From contig JAGYKJ010000007.1 of assembly GCA_018401755.1 (NCBI GenBank), positions 248,001-312,000 of the forward strand: a stretch of 64,000 nt of DNA, given 5' to 3'. The notes beneath the pieces were generated by a model. That model was not told where the DNA came from. It did not search any database and was given only the letters and a program-made list of their open reading frames with translations. Positions 37,093 to 46,300 of the stretch are shown piece by piece. This stretch comes from Litorivicinus sp. GTDB taxonomy: Bacteria; Pseudomonadota; Gammaproteobacteria; Pseudomonadales; Litorivicinaceae. Position 1 is the stretch's first letter. Each line of letters starts with the position of its first letter. Made by a program: the position numbers and the translations under genes.

Positions 37093-38307
37093 ATGAGCGG
37101 TCGGTTTCGTCATCCCAAGTATCCCAAATTAGTGATTTTTCAGACTCCAAATGGGCAGTCGGAGAACTGGTACGCCGGGTTCTATCACAAGGGTCGTTTT
37201 GTCCGGAAATCGACCGGAACCGATGACAAAAAACAGGCATTGCTGGTGTCTGAATCGTGGTACCTGAAAAACCAGACTCGGATCGTCTCAGGCGATGCAC
37301 CTGAGTCATCCTCACAACGACTATTCCGACACGCAATCAAGTTCGTTCGTGAAGATATGCAGGTGAAACGCAACAGTGAGGCGTATCAAAAGTCATTGCT
37401 CGGACTGTTGAGAGAGACCTACTACATTGCGCAATTCTTTGGGAAATTGCCGATCGACAAAATCACCTCGTCCACATGGGATGACTACCGTCACTTTCTC
37501 CTGAGAAAACGAGCTGAAGAAGAAAAACCAAACCTCTCCGAGAAAAGCATTCATCAGCACAAGATTGCGGTTCAACGGGTTCTGAAAACTGCACGGAAGA
37601 AAGGGTGGACCAATGATTTGGTGCGGTTTGAGGATATCGATCGTCCGAAGCAGGAAACCACCATTCCCAGAATCTTTTTCAACATCGAGGAATATCGCTC
37701 GCTACTGCAAGCATCCAGATCGAACATCAAATATCACCGTGTCTCATCCCCCAACAAAGGGCGGTGGTTGGATGATGCATTGGAACAACATGACTTCATC
37801 ATTTGGATGGCGAATACAGGGATGCGAGTCGGGGAGGCACTTCAACTGGAGTTCCGTCATGTCCGGATCGTCGAACGAGAGATCTTGGTGAATGGTGTGA
37901 AAGAGACTCGTGAAGTGTGTCTTGTGACGGTCACCAAGGGAAAACGAGGGGCAGGGGAAGAAGCAGAGAGTTTTATCGGGGCACCCAACGTGTTCCGACG
38001 AATTTATGAACGACGACAGATCAAGGATCCAAAAACCTCACGAGAACTGGTCTTTGAAAGAAAACACACAACTGGGTTTGCGAGACTCTTGAGAGACTGC
38101 AAACTTGACGAGGACAACTACGGACGAAAACGAGACTTTGTGTCCCTTCGTCACACCTACATCGTGTTCCGACTTCAACAAGGGACAGACATTTATGATG
38201 TCGCAAGAAACACTCGGACCAGTGTTCCGATCATCCAAAAGCACTACGCACGGTTCTTTAAGAAATCCCAGCATCTAAACGATGTTGTCTGGGGCGCAAA
38301 TGAGTAA
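37093..38307 (+). CDS. Tyrosine recombinase (island integrase)
   Basis: A 404-residue phage-type integrase. It has an N-terminal arm-binding region, a SAM-like core-binding domain (about 90-190), and a catalytic domain with Arg in NTGMRVGEALQLEF, the second Arg/His in SLRHTYIVFRLQQG, and nucleophile Tyr in IQKHYARFF. It lies 100 bp from attL and reads away from the tRNA fragment, so it is the likely enzyme for insertion at tRNA-Leu. No strong ribosome site precedes the ATG. Its end overlaps the next gene by 8 bp. Confidence 0.95.
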   Translation: MSGRFRHPKYPKLVIFQTPNGQSENWYAGFYHKGRFVRKSTGTDDKKQALLVSESWYLKNQTRIVSGDAPESSSQRLFRHAIKFVREDMQVKRNSEAYQKSLLGLLRETYYIAQFFGKLPIDKITSSTWDDYRHFLLRKRAEEEKPNLSEKSIHQHKIAVQRVLKTARKKGWTNDLVRFEDIDRPKQETTIPRIFFNIEEYRSLLQASRSNIKYHRVSSPNKGRWLDDALEQHDFIIWMANTGMRVGEALQLEFRHVRIVEREILVNGVKETREVCLVTVTKGKRGAGEEAESFIGAPNVFRRIYERRQIKDPKTSRELVFERKHTTGFARLLRDCKLDEDNYGRKRDFVSLRHTYIVFRLQQGTDIYDVARNTRTSVPIIQKHYARFFKKSQHLNDVVWGANE

Positions 38308-38674
38308 TGAACACAAGTATTGGTGGTTGGCAGATCGCATTGAATCTTATGGCAACGGAGTCTTGGAAAAAATGACCAAATCCAAACGCAAAACACAGCA
38401 ACGACTCATCAGAGATCGATACACTGGAAATCCATTGACCGAAAAGGAATGGATAGAAGCGGTGAAGGAAGCAGAAGAGACCGACTATCGGAAGACCGCA
38501 TTTAGGAATGGGTTAGGTCGGTTTCTAAAATCCAAAGGGTTCTTGGTCTTTGCCCTACTTATTTTCCCGCCTTTGGCACTGCTGTCTGGGTGTGCCTATA
38601 ACTACAAGTCCAACACCTCTGTCAGTGGAGAAAGTGGGTCGGTAAATGCGGGTGTCAGTTCCAGTGATGGGTGA
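38300..38674 (+). CDS. Small protein with one membrane segment
   Basis: A 124-residue protein: a charged N-terminal half (KMTKSKRKTQQRLIRDRY, EKEWIEAVKEAEET), one membrane segment (FLVFALLIFPPLALLSG) followed by Cys-Ala-Tyr, and a Ser/Gly-rich tail. The Cys position resembles a lipobox, but it is too far from the N-terminus for a normal lipoprotein signal. The ATG at 38300 overlaps the integrase stop (ATGAGTAATG), so it is probably translated with it. Function unknown. Confidence 0.6.
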   Translation: MSNEHKYWWLADRIESYGNGVLEKMTKSKRKTQQRLIRDRYTGNPLTEKEWIEAVKEAEETDYRKTAFRNGLGRFLKSKGFLVFALLIFPPLALLSGCAYNYKSNTSVSGESGSVNAGVSSSDG

Positions 38675-38752
38675 AATCAGCAAACACTGTCCTGAAAAAT
38701 CTGTCTTGCCAAGAAGTGCGTGAAGAAGCAGATATGCGCCGAATGAGCGCAC

Positions 38753-38980
38753 TCAAACCCAACCTTGCCGCCAAACCTTGTCGTCTCGTAGATCACGCCA
38801 ATCAATAATCTTTGTGGCCTTGGAAAGCACTGCTTCGATTTCTACTTGCTCAATCGGGTCGCTGGGCTGCTCGGGATCAATCACCCGAATGACCAAGAAG
38901 TGCTTTTGCTTGGCCACGGGCGTGACAGCGGTCCATTTGGTCAGTAGAAGTTTTTTGGGGGACAGCAAGGGTACGCTCAC
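38753..38980 (-). CDS. TIGR02450-like Trp-rich small protein
   Basis: A 75-residue protein with LLLTKWTAVTPVAKQKHFLVIRVI and the C-terminal DWRDLRDDKVWRQGW. This is the pattern of TIGR02450, a widespread small tryptophan-rich family of unknown function (assignment from recalled motif). Four tryptophans (positions about 16, 61, 70, 74) are in the conserved places. It is on the opposite strand to the integrase operon. Confidence 0.75.
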   Translation of the reverse strand: MSVPLLSPKKLLLTKWTAVTPVAKQKHFLVIRVIDPEQPSDPIEQVEIEAVLSKATKIIDWRDLRDDKVWRQGWV

Positions 38981-39199
38981 TGTTGTGGATCAGGGATGAG
39001 ATTATCAGCATTCCGAAATTAGGTGGAAAATTTCATGGATTCACGCTTTCATTTTGTTTGACGACCTGACTGTGGCCAAAAAGCATCGAAGGAATCGTGA
39101 GGTAAAGTGTCGGCTTGGTGATACTTTTCAAGAGTTAGTTAGTCCGCTCTGAATAACTCGTTTTTCATATTAAGCCATTTTTGTTGATATTAAGGTCTC

Positions 39200-39390
39200 A
39201 TTTTGCTATTCAAAATTTGCCGGTTTTGATATGATTGGCATTCAATTTCTTGCAAATTCAGATGCCATGAAACACAAAAAACGCGTTGAACCGAATCGTG
39301 ATCTGTATCGTCCCCTGCTGATCGATATCATCAACCCAAACCATGAATTGGTTCGGCCAGAGAAACCGCTCTGATTGAGACTTTGAATAT
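39200..39390 (+). mobile_element. IS5-like transposase start, degraded copy 1
   Basis: A 36-codon frame at 39267-39374 reads MKHKKRVEPNRDL...LLIDIINPNHELVRPE, like the first residues of IS5-type transposases (LxxIINxxHELV). The surrounding 170-190 bp, including TTTTGCTATTCAAAATTTGC, is repeated with changes at 39893-40095. No terminal inverted repeats or further transposase sequence remain. The 38981-39199 interval shows nothing else. Confidence 0.5.
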
Positions 39391-39434
39391 AAATAAAGAC
39401 TCCCTCAATATACAATTTCTCAGGCCGCCTAAAA

Positions 39435-39779
39435 TCAACGGCTATATGTCCCGCCACCGCCAAATGCGTTCGGTGTATGGGTCGTAGTTCCGCTGGGGCC
39501 GTTGTAGGTCCCGCCACCGCCAAATGCGTTCGGTGTATGGGTCGTAGTTCCGCTGGGGCCGTTGTAGGTCCCGCCACCGCCAAATGCGTTCGGTGTATAG
39601 GTCGTAGTTCCGCTGGGGCCGTTGTAATTCCCGCCACCGCCAAATGCGTTCGGTGTATAGGTCGTAGTTCCGCTGGGGCCGTTGTAGGTCCCGCCGCCGC
39701 CAAACGCATTTGGGGTATAGACTGTTTGTGCAAATGCAGCCGAACCAACCCAGCAAAGCAAGAAAATGAGATATTTCAT
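39435..39779 (-). CDS. Secreted protein made of 20-residue tandem repeats
   Basis: A 114-residue protein with a signal peptide (MKYLIFLLCWVGSAAFA, cleavage after AFA). The mature part is five copies of TYTPNAFGGGGTYNGPSGTT with changes of only one or two residues (T/H, T/N). Glycine-, threonine- and tyrosine-rich repeats of this type suggest an extracellular or outer-surface structural peptide. AAGAGG lies 6 bases before the ATG. The frame has a similar open minus-strand shadow, but only this one has a signal peptide. Confidence 0.7.
   Translation of the reverse strand: MKYLIFLLCWVGSAAFAQTVYTPNAFGGGGTYNGPSGTTTYTPNAFGGGGNYNGPSGTTTYTPNAFGGGGTYNGPSGTTTHTPNAFGGGGTYNGPSGTTTHTPNAFGGGGTYSR
39449..39735. 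repeat. 60-bp tandem repeat (about 4.8 units)
   Basis: The units share a 60-bp period with one to four differences, mostly third-base or T/C-type changes; the last unit (near 39700) is the most divergent (CCGCCGCCGCCAAACGCATT). Exact multiples of 20 codons preserve the frame, so copy number could vary without frameshift. Confidence 0.9.
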
Positions 39780-39892
39780 GACAGCCTCTTTGATAAAAAA
39801 TTTTATTCAATCACAACCTACGCTCAAAAACGTGAAATTGATAGTGCGCCTTTAACAATTTACTTTGGCATACCAAGAAATTGATTAATGAA

Positions 39893-40095
39893 GATTAATT
39901 TTTCATTTTGCCATTCAAAATTTTGCGGTTTTGATAGAACTGGTGTTCAATTTTTGCAGGTTCAGATGACATGAAAAACGCCTCGAGCCGAATTGTGATC
40001 TATATTATCCCCTGCTGATCGATGTCACCAACCCAAACCATGAATTGATTCGGCTAGAGAAACCGATCGAACGAGATTGTCTAGATGAAGAAAAG
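39893..40095 (+). mobile_element. IS5-like transposase start, degraded copy 2
   Basis: A second copy of the 39200-39390 segment, about 80 percent similar by eye. The coding frame is broken by a stop after the ATG region (CTGCTGATCGATGTCACCAA and so on). The two copies enclose the repeat-protein gene, as if a duplicated or composite unit had once been present. Confidence 0.5.
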
Positions 40096-40129
40096 ACGTT
40101 CATTTTCTCATTAGAGCCCAGTGGTTTGC

Positions 40130-40366
40130 TCACTGCGATGTCTTAGAGGCTTTATCCCACTTCTGTGAGAATTCTGCAAAACTGTAGTCTCGTCGGTTCA
40201 ACATTCTACTGATCTGTAGCTGAAGCGATTTCAGTTCGATGCCCGAGAATGTAATTGGATCTTCCTCGTCTCTCTGATATCTGAACGTCTGTAGTTGCTC
40301 GTCGCAGCGAGTCAATTCGTGTCGGGTCTCATTTGTTTGCCATTTGATTGAATGTGTTGTTTGCAT
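40130..40366 (-). CDS. Small hypothetical protein
   Basis: A 78-residue charged, helical protein (TNETRHELTRCDEQLQTFRY; SLQLQISRMLNRRDYSFAEF). GAGGAAG is placed eight bases before the ATG, which supports translation. No family recognised. Confidence 0.5.
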   Translation of the reverse strand: MQTTHSIKWQTNETRHELTRCDEQLQTFRYQRDEEDPITFSGIELKSLQLQISRMLNRRDYSFAEFSQKWDKASKTSQ

Positions 40367-40464
40367 TGGTCGACTTCCTCGTGTACGTATACTTATAGGA
40401 CTGACACAGGTCTTTTGCAGTGAGTCAACTGATGCGATCCATCGTTACTTGATTGAGGCCCAAA

Positions 40465-40806
40465 ATGCTGATTAGTGGTCTAAAGTCTCTGGGTAGGCAC
40501 CTAGCCCTCATGTTGGCGACGATCGCTCTTATGGTGCTACCAACCACAAAGATTCAGTCGTTAGAAATTCCCTTGGTATCAGGATGGGAATTTGCCGATG
40601 GTTCGGTGATCCTGAATGAGTATCAGTTGTGGGAGGCGGGCATTGAGTGCGAGATGCTATTTTGCTTTTTTCCACTGGGCACATCATCAAGTTGTGACGA
40701 TGGACGATTGGCAGCCGCTTCGGGCGAGTGGTTCTCAAGGCATCAAGATGAGACGGGCGTCAAATCAATTCTCTACGATGTGGTCAATGATCGGTTGATT
40801 CGTTAG
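40465..40806 (+). CDS. Small secreted or membrane-anchored protein
   Basis: A 113-residue protein with an N-terminal signal or anchor (HLALMLATIALMVLPTTKIQS) and three to four Cys in the mature part (ECEMLFCFFPLG, SSCDDG), which could form disulfides in the periplasm. I chose the ATG at 40465 so the signal begins MLISGLKSLGRH. Not recognised; 28 bp before the next gene. Confidence 0.5.
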   Translation: MLISGLKSLGRHLALMLATIALMVLPTTKIQSLEIPLVSGWEFADGSVILNEYQLWEAGIECEMLFCFFPLGTSSSCDDGRLAAASGEWFSRHQDETGVKSILYDVVNDRLIR

Positions 40807-40834
40807 CCTCAGTGCGTCACGAGGGAGGGATACC

Positions 40835-41629
40835 ATGTACGGAGCAATTATCGGTGATGTCGTGGGGTCTCCTTATGAGTTCTCTCGAAATAAGCGAAAG
40901 AACTTCATGCCTCTGTTCCATCCCAAGGGTGGGATTACAGACGATACGATCATGACGGTGGCTATTGCTGATTCCCTCATGAACGAAATCCATCCCGCTG
41001 ACGCCATGCGTTCTTGGGCACGAAAGGTGTATCCAACCGAGTCACTCGGAGGCTATGGACAGGGATTCATCAAGTGGCTCTCTGCACCGACAGTGCAACC
41101 CCCTTACAACAGCTATGGCAATGGATCCGCAATGCGGATTTCACCCGCAGGCTGGCTCTATGACGACCTTGCCGTAGCGTTAGAGGTGGCGAAGATCGTG
41201 ACCGAAGTCAGTCATTCGCATCCAGAGGGTGTGAAAGGTGCGCAGGCTGTTGTCTTGGCGATCTATCTTGCTCGCAAGGGCAGTGAACCAAATGCGATTC
41301 GAGACGCCGTGACTGAAATGTTCGGGTATGACTTGGATCGTGATGTCGACACCTGTCGTTCACTGCATACCTATAACGAGACCTGTCAAGGATGTGTGCC
41401 TGATGCTTTGATCTGTGCATTTGAGGCGGATTCCTTTGAAGATGCCATTCGGAATGCAGTTTCTCTAGGTGGTGATGCAGACACAATTGCTGCGATTACA
41501 GGCAGTGTTGCAGAGGTTCTCTTTGGCATTCCAGATGATCTGATTGGTCAAGTTAGGACTTATTTGAAGCCAGACCTGAAACCTGTGATACAGCAGTTTT
41601 ACGATACAGTGGCAGACAAAGTTCACTAG
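40835..41629 (+). CDS. ADP-ribosylglycohydrolase family protein
   Basis: A 264-residue ARH/DraG-fold protein that would remove ADP-ribose from protein, or act on related substrates. It has the N-terminal AIIGDVVGSPYEF, the first metal site GGITDDTIMTVAIAD (TDDT, about 34-37), the middle GNGSAMRISPAGW and the second metal site SLGGDADTIAAITG (Asp pair, about 213-216). These are the Mg ligands of the family. GAGGGAGG precedes the ATG. It lies in the island, with no ADP-ribosyltransferase nearby that I can recognise. Confidence 0.9.
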   Translation: MYGAIIGDVVGSPYEFSRNKRKNFMPLFHPKGGITDDTIMTVAIADSLMNEIHPADAMRSWARKVYPTESLGGYGQGFIKWLSAPTVQPPYNSYGNGSAMRISPAGWLYDDLAVALEVAKIVTEVSHSHPEGVKGAQAVVLAIYLARKGSEPNAIRDAVTEMFGYDLDRDVDTCRSLHTYNETCQGCVPDALICAFEADSFEDAIRNAVSLGGDADTIAAITGSVAEVLFGIPDDLIGQVRTYLKPDLKPVIQQFYDTVADKVH

Positions 41630-41644
41630 ATCGGAGGAGATGGT

Positions 41645-41968
41645 GTGACGGGAACCCCCAATGCCATTGAACGAGTCTTTTTTGGTAAAGCACATCCAAT
41701 CACTTATCTGTTCATGGGATTTGTGGGTAGCGGGTTTGTTGGTTATGTCGTGCTATCTGCCTATGGATTGCTTGGCACCTTTGCGGAAAATCATCACGAG
41801 ACAATCGCCCCGAATCTTGTGATGTATACAGGGCTGCTGGGTCTTACTGCATTTGGGTTGATGTATTCCGTCTGGCTTTGGGTAGGTTGCTGGCATTATC
41901 GTTCGAACTCGACACATTGGATTCGTTACCCATTGGTGGGTCTCGCAAGGGGTTCTACCCCGTTTTAA
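41645..41968 (+). CDS. Membrane protein cut by the IS3 element
   Basis: 107 codons with three membrane segments (ITYLFMGFVGSGFVGYVVL; LVMYTGLLGLTAFGLM; a third near SVWLWVGCWHY). The GTG at 41645 follows GGAGGAG at a good distance and the ARH gene by 15 bp. The last seven codons lie in the IS3 end (from 41950), so the natural C-terminus is lost; no continuation is obvious after the IS. Confidence 0.65.
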   Translation: MTGTPNAIERVFFGKAHPITYLFMGFVGSGFVGYVVLSAYGLLGTFAENHHETIAPNLVMYTGLLGLTAFGLMYSVWLWVGCWHYRSNSTHWIRYPLVGLARGSTPF

Positions 41969-42013
41969 CGGACACAACTAAAGAGGTGCATACTGCACCC
42001 AGAAGGAGTGTTC

Positions 42014-42301
42014 ATGACTATACGTAGAAAATACAGTGCCGAGTTTAAACGCGAGGCCGTCTTGCAGACCCAGCATCCTGGTGTGTCCTGCAATCAAGTC
42101 GCCCTCGAGCTGGGCATTAATCCAAACGTTTTGGGTCGCTGGAAGCGTGAGCTTGAAGCGAGCCCAGATCGCGCTTTTGCAGGATCTGGAGTGCCGCGGG
42201 ACGAGGAACTGGCCCGCCTGAAGCGAGAGCTGGCACGGGTCAAGAAGGAACGCGATTTTTTGCGCGAAGCGGCGACGTTCTTTGCCAGAGAGTCGTCCTG
42301 A
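42014..42301 (+). CDS. IS3-family OrfA
   Basis: A 95-residue HTH protein ([12 protein letters not shown]...[22 protein letters not shown]) with a C-terminal leucine-zipper-like helix ([19 protein letters not shown]). AAGGAG precedes the ATG at 42014. A run of six T followed by G at 42256-42262, read T-TTT-TTG, is a likely -1 slippery site; the -1 frame is open from there into orfB, giving the OrfAB transposase. Confidence 0.9.
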   Translation: MTIRRKYSAEFKREAVLQTQHPGVSCNQVALELGINPNVLGRWKRELEASPDRAFAGSGVPRDEELARLKRELARVKKERDFLREAATFFARESS

Positions 42302-42339
42302 GGTATCAGGCGATTCAACGTTGTCGCGGTGAGTTTACA

Positions 42340-43155
42340 GTGCGTTTGATGTGTCGTTGTTTGCATGTCTCTCCAAGTGGTTATTACGCGTGGGAGACGC
42401 GTTCTCCGAGTTGCCGTGCACTCGAGAACGCTCGTCTGTTGAAGCGGATGCGTGCGATCCACGACGACAGTGGTGGCGTGATTGGTGCACCCCGGATGCA
42501 TGAAGACCTTTGCGATGAGGGTGAGCGTCTCAGTTTAAATCGAGTCGCACGCATCATGGCAGCGGATCAGTTGCAGGGTTGGCCTCGTAAAAAAGGTCGT
42601 GGCAGCAAACGTGGTTCGAGCAGGCCTCAGGGTATTGAGGATCATCTGCAACGCGACTTCACGGCGCTTGAGCCTGAGACCAAGTGGGTCACGGACATCA
42701 CGGAGCTGTCGTCTAGCGAAGGCAAGCTCTACCTGTGCGTGGTCTTGGACTTGTATGCCAAGATTGTCGTGGGTTGGTCGATGCAGATTCGTCAGGACCG
42801 CTTCATGGTGATGCGTGCGGTCGAGATGGCACTCGGACAACGCGAGAGCACGGCACCTGTGATTCTGCACTCGGATCGCGGCACGCAATTTACCAGTGAT
42901 GATTATCAGAAGTTGCTGAAGCGTCATGGGTTGGTGAGCAGCATGAGTCGAGTCGGTCACTGTGGTGATAACGCAGCCTGCGAGGGCTTCTTCGGTCTTT
43001 TAAAGCGAGAGCGAACCCGTTATCAAAAATACCGAACCAGAGCTGAGATACGAGCTGACGTCTTTAGCTACATCGAGCGATTCCATAATCCAAGGATGCA
43101 ACGTAGAGTGGCTAGAGTAGATCAGCAATTTACGTCGTTTTTAAACCGTCCGTGA
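42340..43155 (+). CDS. IS3-family OrfB (DDE transposase)
   Basis: 271 codons in the -1 frame relative to orfA. DDE residues: Asp in KWVTDITEL, Asp in [11 protein letters not shown] and Glu in [15 protein letters not shown]_21 precedes the catalytic core ([21 protein letters not shown]). The GTG at 42340 is the first start in the frame, but translation by frameshift from orfA is more likely than its own start. Confidence 0.9.
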   Translation: MRLMCRCLHVSPSGYYAWETRSPSCRALENARLLKRMRAIHDDSGGVIGAPRMHEDLCDEGERLSLNRVARIMAADQLQGWPRKKGRGSKRGSSRPQGIEDHLQRDFTALEPETKWVTDITELSSSEGKLYLCVVLDLYAKIVVGWSMQIRQDRFMVMRAVEMALGQRESTAPVILHSDRGTQFTSDDYQKLLKRHGLVSSMSRVGHCGDNAACEGFFGLLKRERTRYQKYRTRAEIRADVFSYIERFHNPRMQRRVARVDQQFTSFLNRP

Positions 43156-43252
43156 AAATAGGGTAGAACCCATCCCCTGTGTCGCTACACTCCACGGGGA
43201 TACACCCCTAAGAGTAAACAAGGGCAGCGATGTTCCCCTGCGGTTAAAGAGA

Positions 43253-43301
43253 TGGACCCTGGCTTAAGCCCGGACAAATTCTGTCTTGACGACAGGGTCC
43301 A
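43253..43301. repeat. 9-bp inverted repeat near adhesin start
   Basis: TGGACCCTG at 43253 and CAGGGTCCA at 43293 are perfect inverted repeats 31 bp apart, in the 165-bp space between the IS3 end and the adhesin. It could be a hairpin or the scar of a small mobile element. The rest of 43172-43336 has no gene that I can support. Confidence 0.4.
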
Positions 43302-43336
43302 CCATAGACACTGATTTGAAGTTGGAGCAAGAAGTT

Positions 43337-46300
43337 ATGTCATCTTGATCGCAAGTTAAAGCAGTTATTTCCGGCGACGGTGCCGTTGTCGGCGATGGGT
43401 TTGGCGGCTTGCGGTGGTGGTGGCTCTACATCAATCACATCATCACCCTCCACGTTTTCTGTTGCAGGTAATGCAGTCGCTGGTCCCGATCAATGGTGCG
43501 ATCGCATTTTGTGGATTACGATGGTGACGGCGAACTCGATTTAGACAGGCACTTACGCCTACACCGACGGGGACGGTGCATTCTCACTCACCTCGACAGA
43601 CGCCAATGCGCCAATCGTGGTGACAACGGACTCGACAACAGCGGCTGGTTTCACGATCAATGCGGTAGATACGGCCTCGGATACATTGTTCTTTCTGGAG
43701 TGACTCTCAAAGCACCCAATGGATCTACTGTTGTCACTCCGACGACGACGGTGGCCTATGACCTGATGGAGACCAACGGGCTGACCGAGGCGCAGGTCGC
43801 GACTGCCTTGGGTCTTGATGGGATCTCCATTTTGTCGTTTTTAACCCCTATGCATCGGGTGTGGATGCGGATGATGCGCTAGCGGTCGCGAAGGTTGCAG
43901 CGACTGTACTTGCGACAGTGCAAGCGATCTCTGCTGCGGCCTCAGGGGCTGGGGCGGATGCAGAGGCTGCTGCCGAGGCAGCATTTGCATCGTGCTGTAA
44001 CAGTTGTACAGGCGAAGGCCCTCAGCAGGCGGACAGATCTTGATCTGACCGATACATGACGGTGACTTGGCATCGATCGAGGCGGAGTCGACCCCACAAA
44101 CTTAAGTTCCCTCTCAGGCATTGATGCGACAGCGTTCACCGCACGACGCTGGATATAGCAATGGACCTCTGTGGCATTTTGTGAATCAGCGCTATCACTG
44201 CAGTAACAAACACAGATCTGACCGATTCGGGGCTGAAGGGGGCTATTGCAACAGGGTCGTATTTAGCCACTCAGGGTTGCCACGGCAGCAGCGGCTGAGA
44301 AATCGATCGCGGGGTCTGGATCAGGCTCAATTACTCTGACTGATGCGACCACTGTATCCGCTGCAGCCACGGCTGCTGGTAGTAATGCGGCACCGACAGA
44401 TATCACGCTGTCTGCGACGACAATCGCAGAGAATGCGACTGCACTGACGTTTACGGCAACCAGCACGGATGATACGTCAGCATCCTTCACGTACAGATTA
44501 TCCGGGGCTGATGCGAGTTTCTTTGCCTTAAATGCTTCAACTGGCGTGTTGACTCTGAATGCATCACCTGATTACGAGACCAAGACGTCTTACTCGATCA
44601 TTCTGACGACAGTGATGATGCACTTATCCCGAAGTCCCTACAATGAGTCGTTCACGATTACTGTGACAGATGTCAACGATGCCCCAGTGTTTGCGTCAGC
44701 GACTGGGACTGGGAGTGTTGCTGAGAACGCGGCGATCTCGACGGTGATATACACAGCGTTTGCGACGGATGAAGACAACGATACGTTGACGTATAGCGTG
44801 TCTGGGAACGACGCCTCCTCCATTACGATCGATGCTTCGACTGGTGCTGTCACACTGAACAGTTCGGCGGACTATGAGACGAAGTCGAGCTACAGCTTTA
44901 CGGTGACGGCAACGGATGGAGATGGTGCGACTGATACCCAGGCTGTGACGGTGTCTGTGACGGATGTAAATGAGACCCCTGTATTTGCGTCATCCACGGC
45001 GTCAATCTCCGTCGCTGAAAACTCAGATGTTTCAACAGTTATTTACACAGCCTTTGCCTCGGATGTGGATGGAGATACACTGACTTACAGTCTGACTGGT
45101 GCTGACGATTCTTTATTAACCATAGATCCTGTAACCGGGGAAGTCAGATTCAATGCTTCGCCTGACTACGAGACCAAGAATCAGTATTTGTTTACCGTGA
45201 CTGCCTCTGATGGGGCACTAACAGACACTGTCGATGTCACGCTGGATGTTACGGATGTCAACGATGCCCCAGTGTTTGCGTCAGCGACTGGGACCTGGGA
45301 GTGTTGCTGAGAACGCGGCGATCTCGACGGTGATATACACAGCGTTTGCGACGGATGAAGACAACGATACGTTGACGTATAGCGTGTCTGGGAACGACGC
45401 CTCCTCCATTACGATCGATGCTTCGACTGGTGCTGTCACGCACTGAACAGTTCAGCGGACTATGAGACTGGGGTCGAGCTACAGCTTTACGGTGACGGCA
45501 ACGGATGGAGATGGTGCGACTGATACCCGAGGCTGTGACGGTGTCTGTGACGGATGTAAATGAGGCCCCTGTATTCAGTGGTGATTTGAGTGGGACGAGG
45601 AGCTGAGGATGGTGGATCGATCACCGGGACATTGGTTGCGACGGATCAGGATGGATTGACTGACGGCACGCTGTATACGCTGACGACTGTGGCGACGAGT
45701 GGCGTTGCACCGATTGATACGGTAAGTGGTGCCTGGGCGTATACGCCAAATGAGAACTTCAACGGGACCGACAGTTTTGTAGTGACGCTGACGGATGATT
45801 TGGGAATACCGCGACGCAAACGATTGCGTTGACAGTGACGCCTGTTGACGATGAGGCGACCTGACGGTTACGCCGGATGGGACGTTTGCTGAGGGTGCGA
45901 GGGTCTCGGTGGCAGTCTCTGTGAGCGACATTGACGGTGCGATTAGTTCTGTCGTATATCAGTTAGAGAGCTCATTGGATCAGACAACGTGGACACCGAT
46001 TACTGGGTCATCCGGGACGGCGAGCTCTGGATCGTTTACAGCGAGTTATATGATTCCTGATGACCAAACGTTGGTGGGTCAGTACTTACGGATCAATTTG
46101 ACGTCGACAGACGCACTCGGAGGCACATCTAGCTACGTTGGTACATCGGATCAGAAGGTGGCTAACGTCAACGATGCCCCAGTGTTTGCGTCAGCGACTG
46201 GGACTGGGAGTGTTGCTGAGAACGCGGCGATCTCGACGGTGATATACACAGCGTTTGCGACGGATGAAGACAACGATACGTTGACGTATAGCGTGTCTGG

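Larger units (their letters stand above)
41950..43171 (+). mobile_element. Complete IS3-family insertion sequence
   Basis: 1222 bp with imperfect 24-bp terminal inverted repeats: GGGTTCTACCCCGTTTTAAC at the left and GGGTTCTACCCTATTTTCAC (reverse complement) at the right, both going on to GGAC. Two ORFs (orfA, orfB) in the IS3 arrangement with orfB in the -1 frame. No target duplication is evident. The insertion truncates the membrane protein at 41645. Confidence 0.9.

Noticed and set aside
39449-39735. CRISPR array
   Set aside because: The 60-bp units are continuous tandem copies without unique spacers, and no cas gene is nearby.
39242-39810. Alternative frames through the 60-bp repeats (168, 135 and 122 codons)
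   Set aside because: A 60-bp repeat with no stop in one copy is open in several frames; only the 39435-39779 minus frame has a signal peptide and ribosome site.
44263-44490. Minus-strand Ala/Val-rich frames in the adhesin repeats
   Set aside because: Shadow frames of the cadherin repeats, repeated wherever the repeat occurs.
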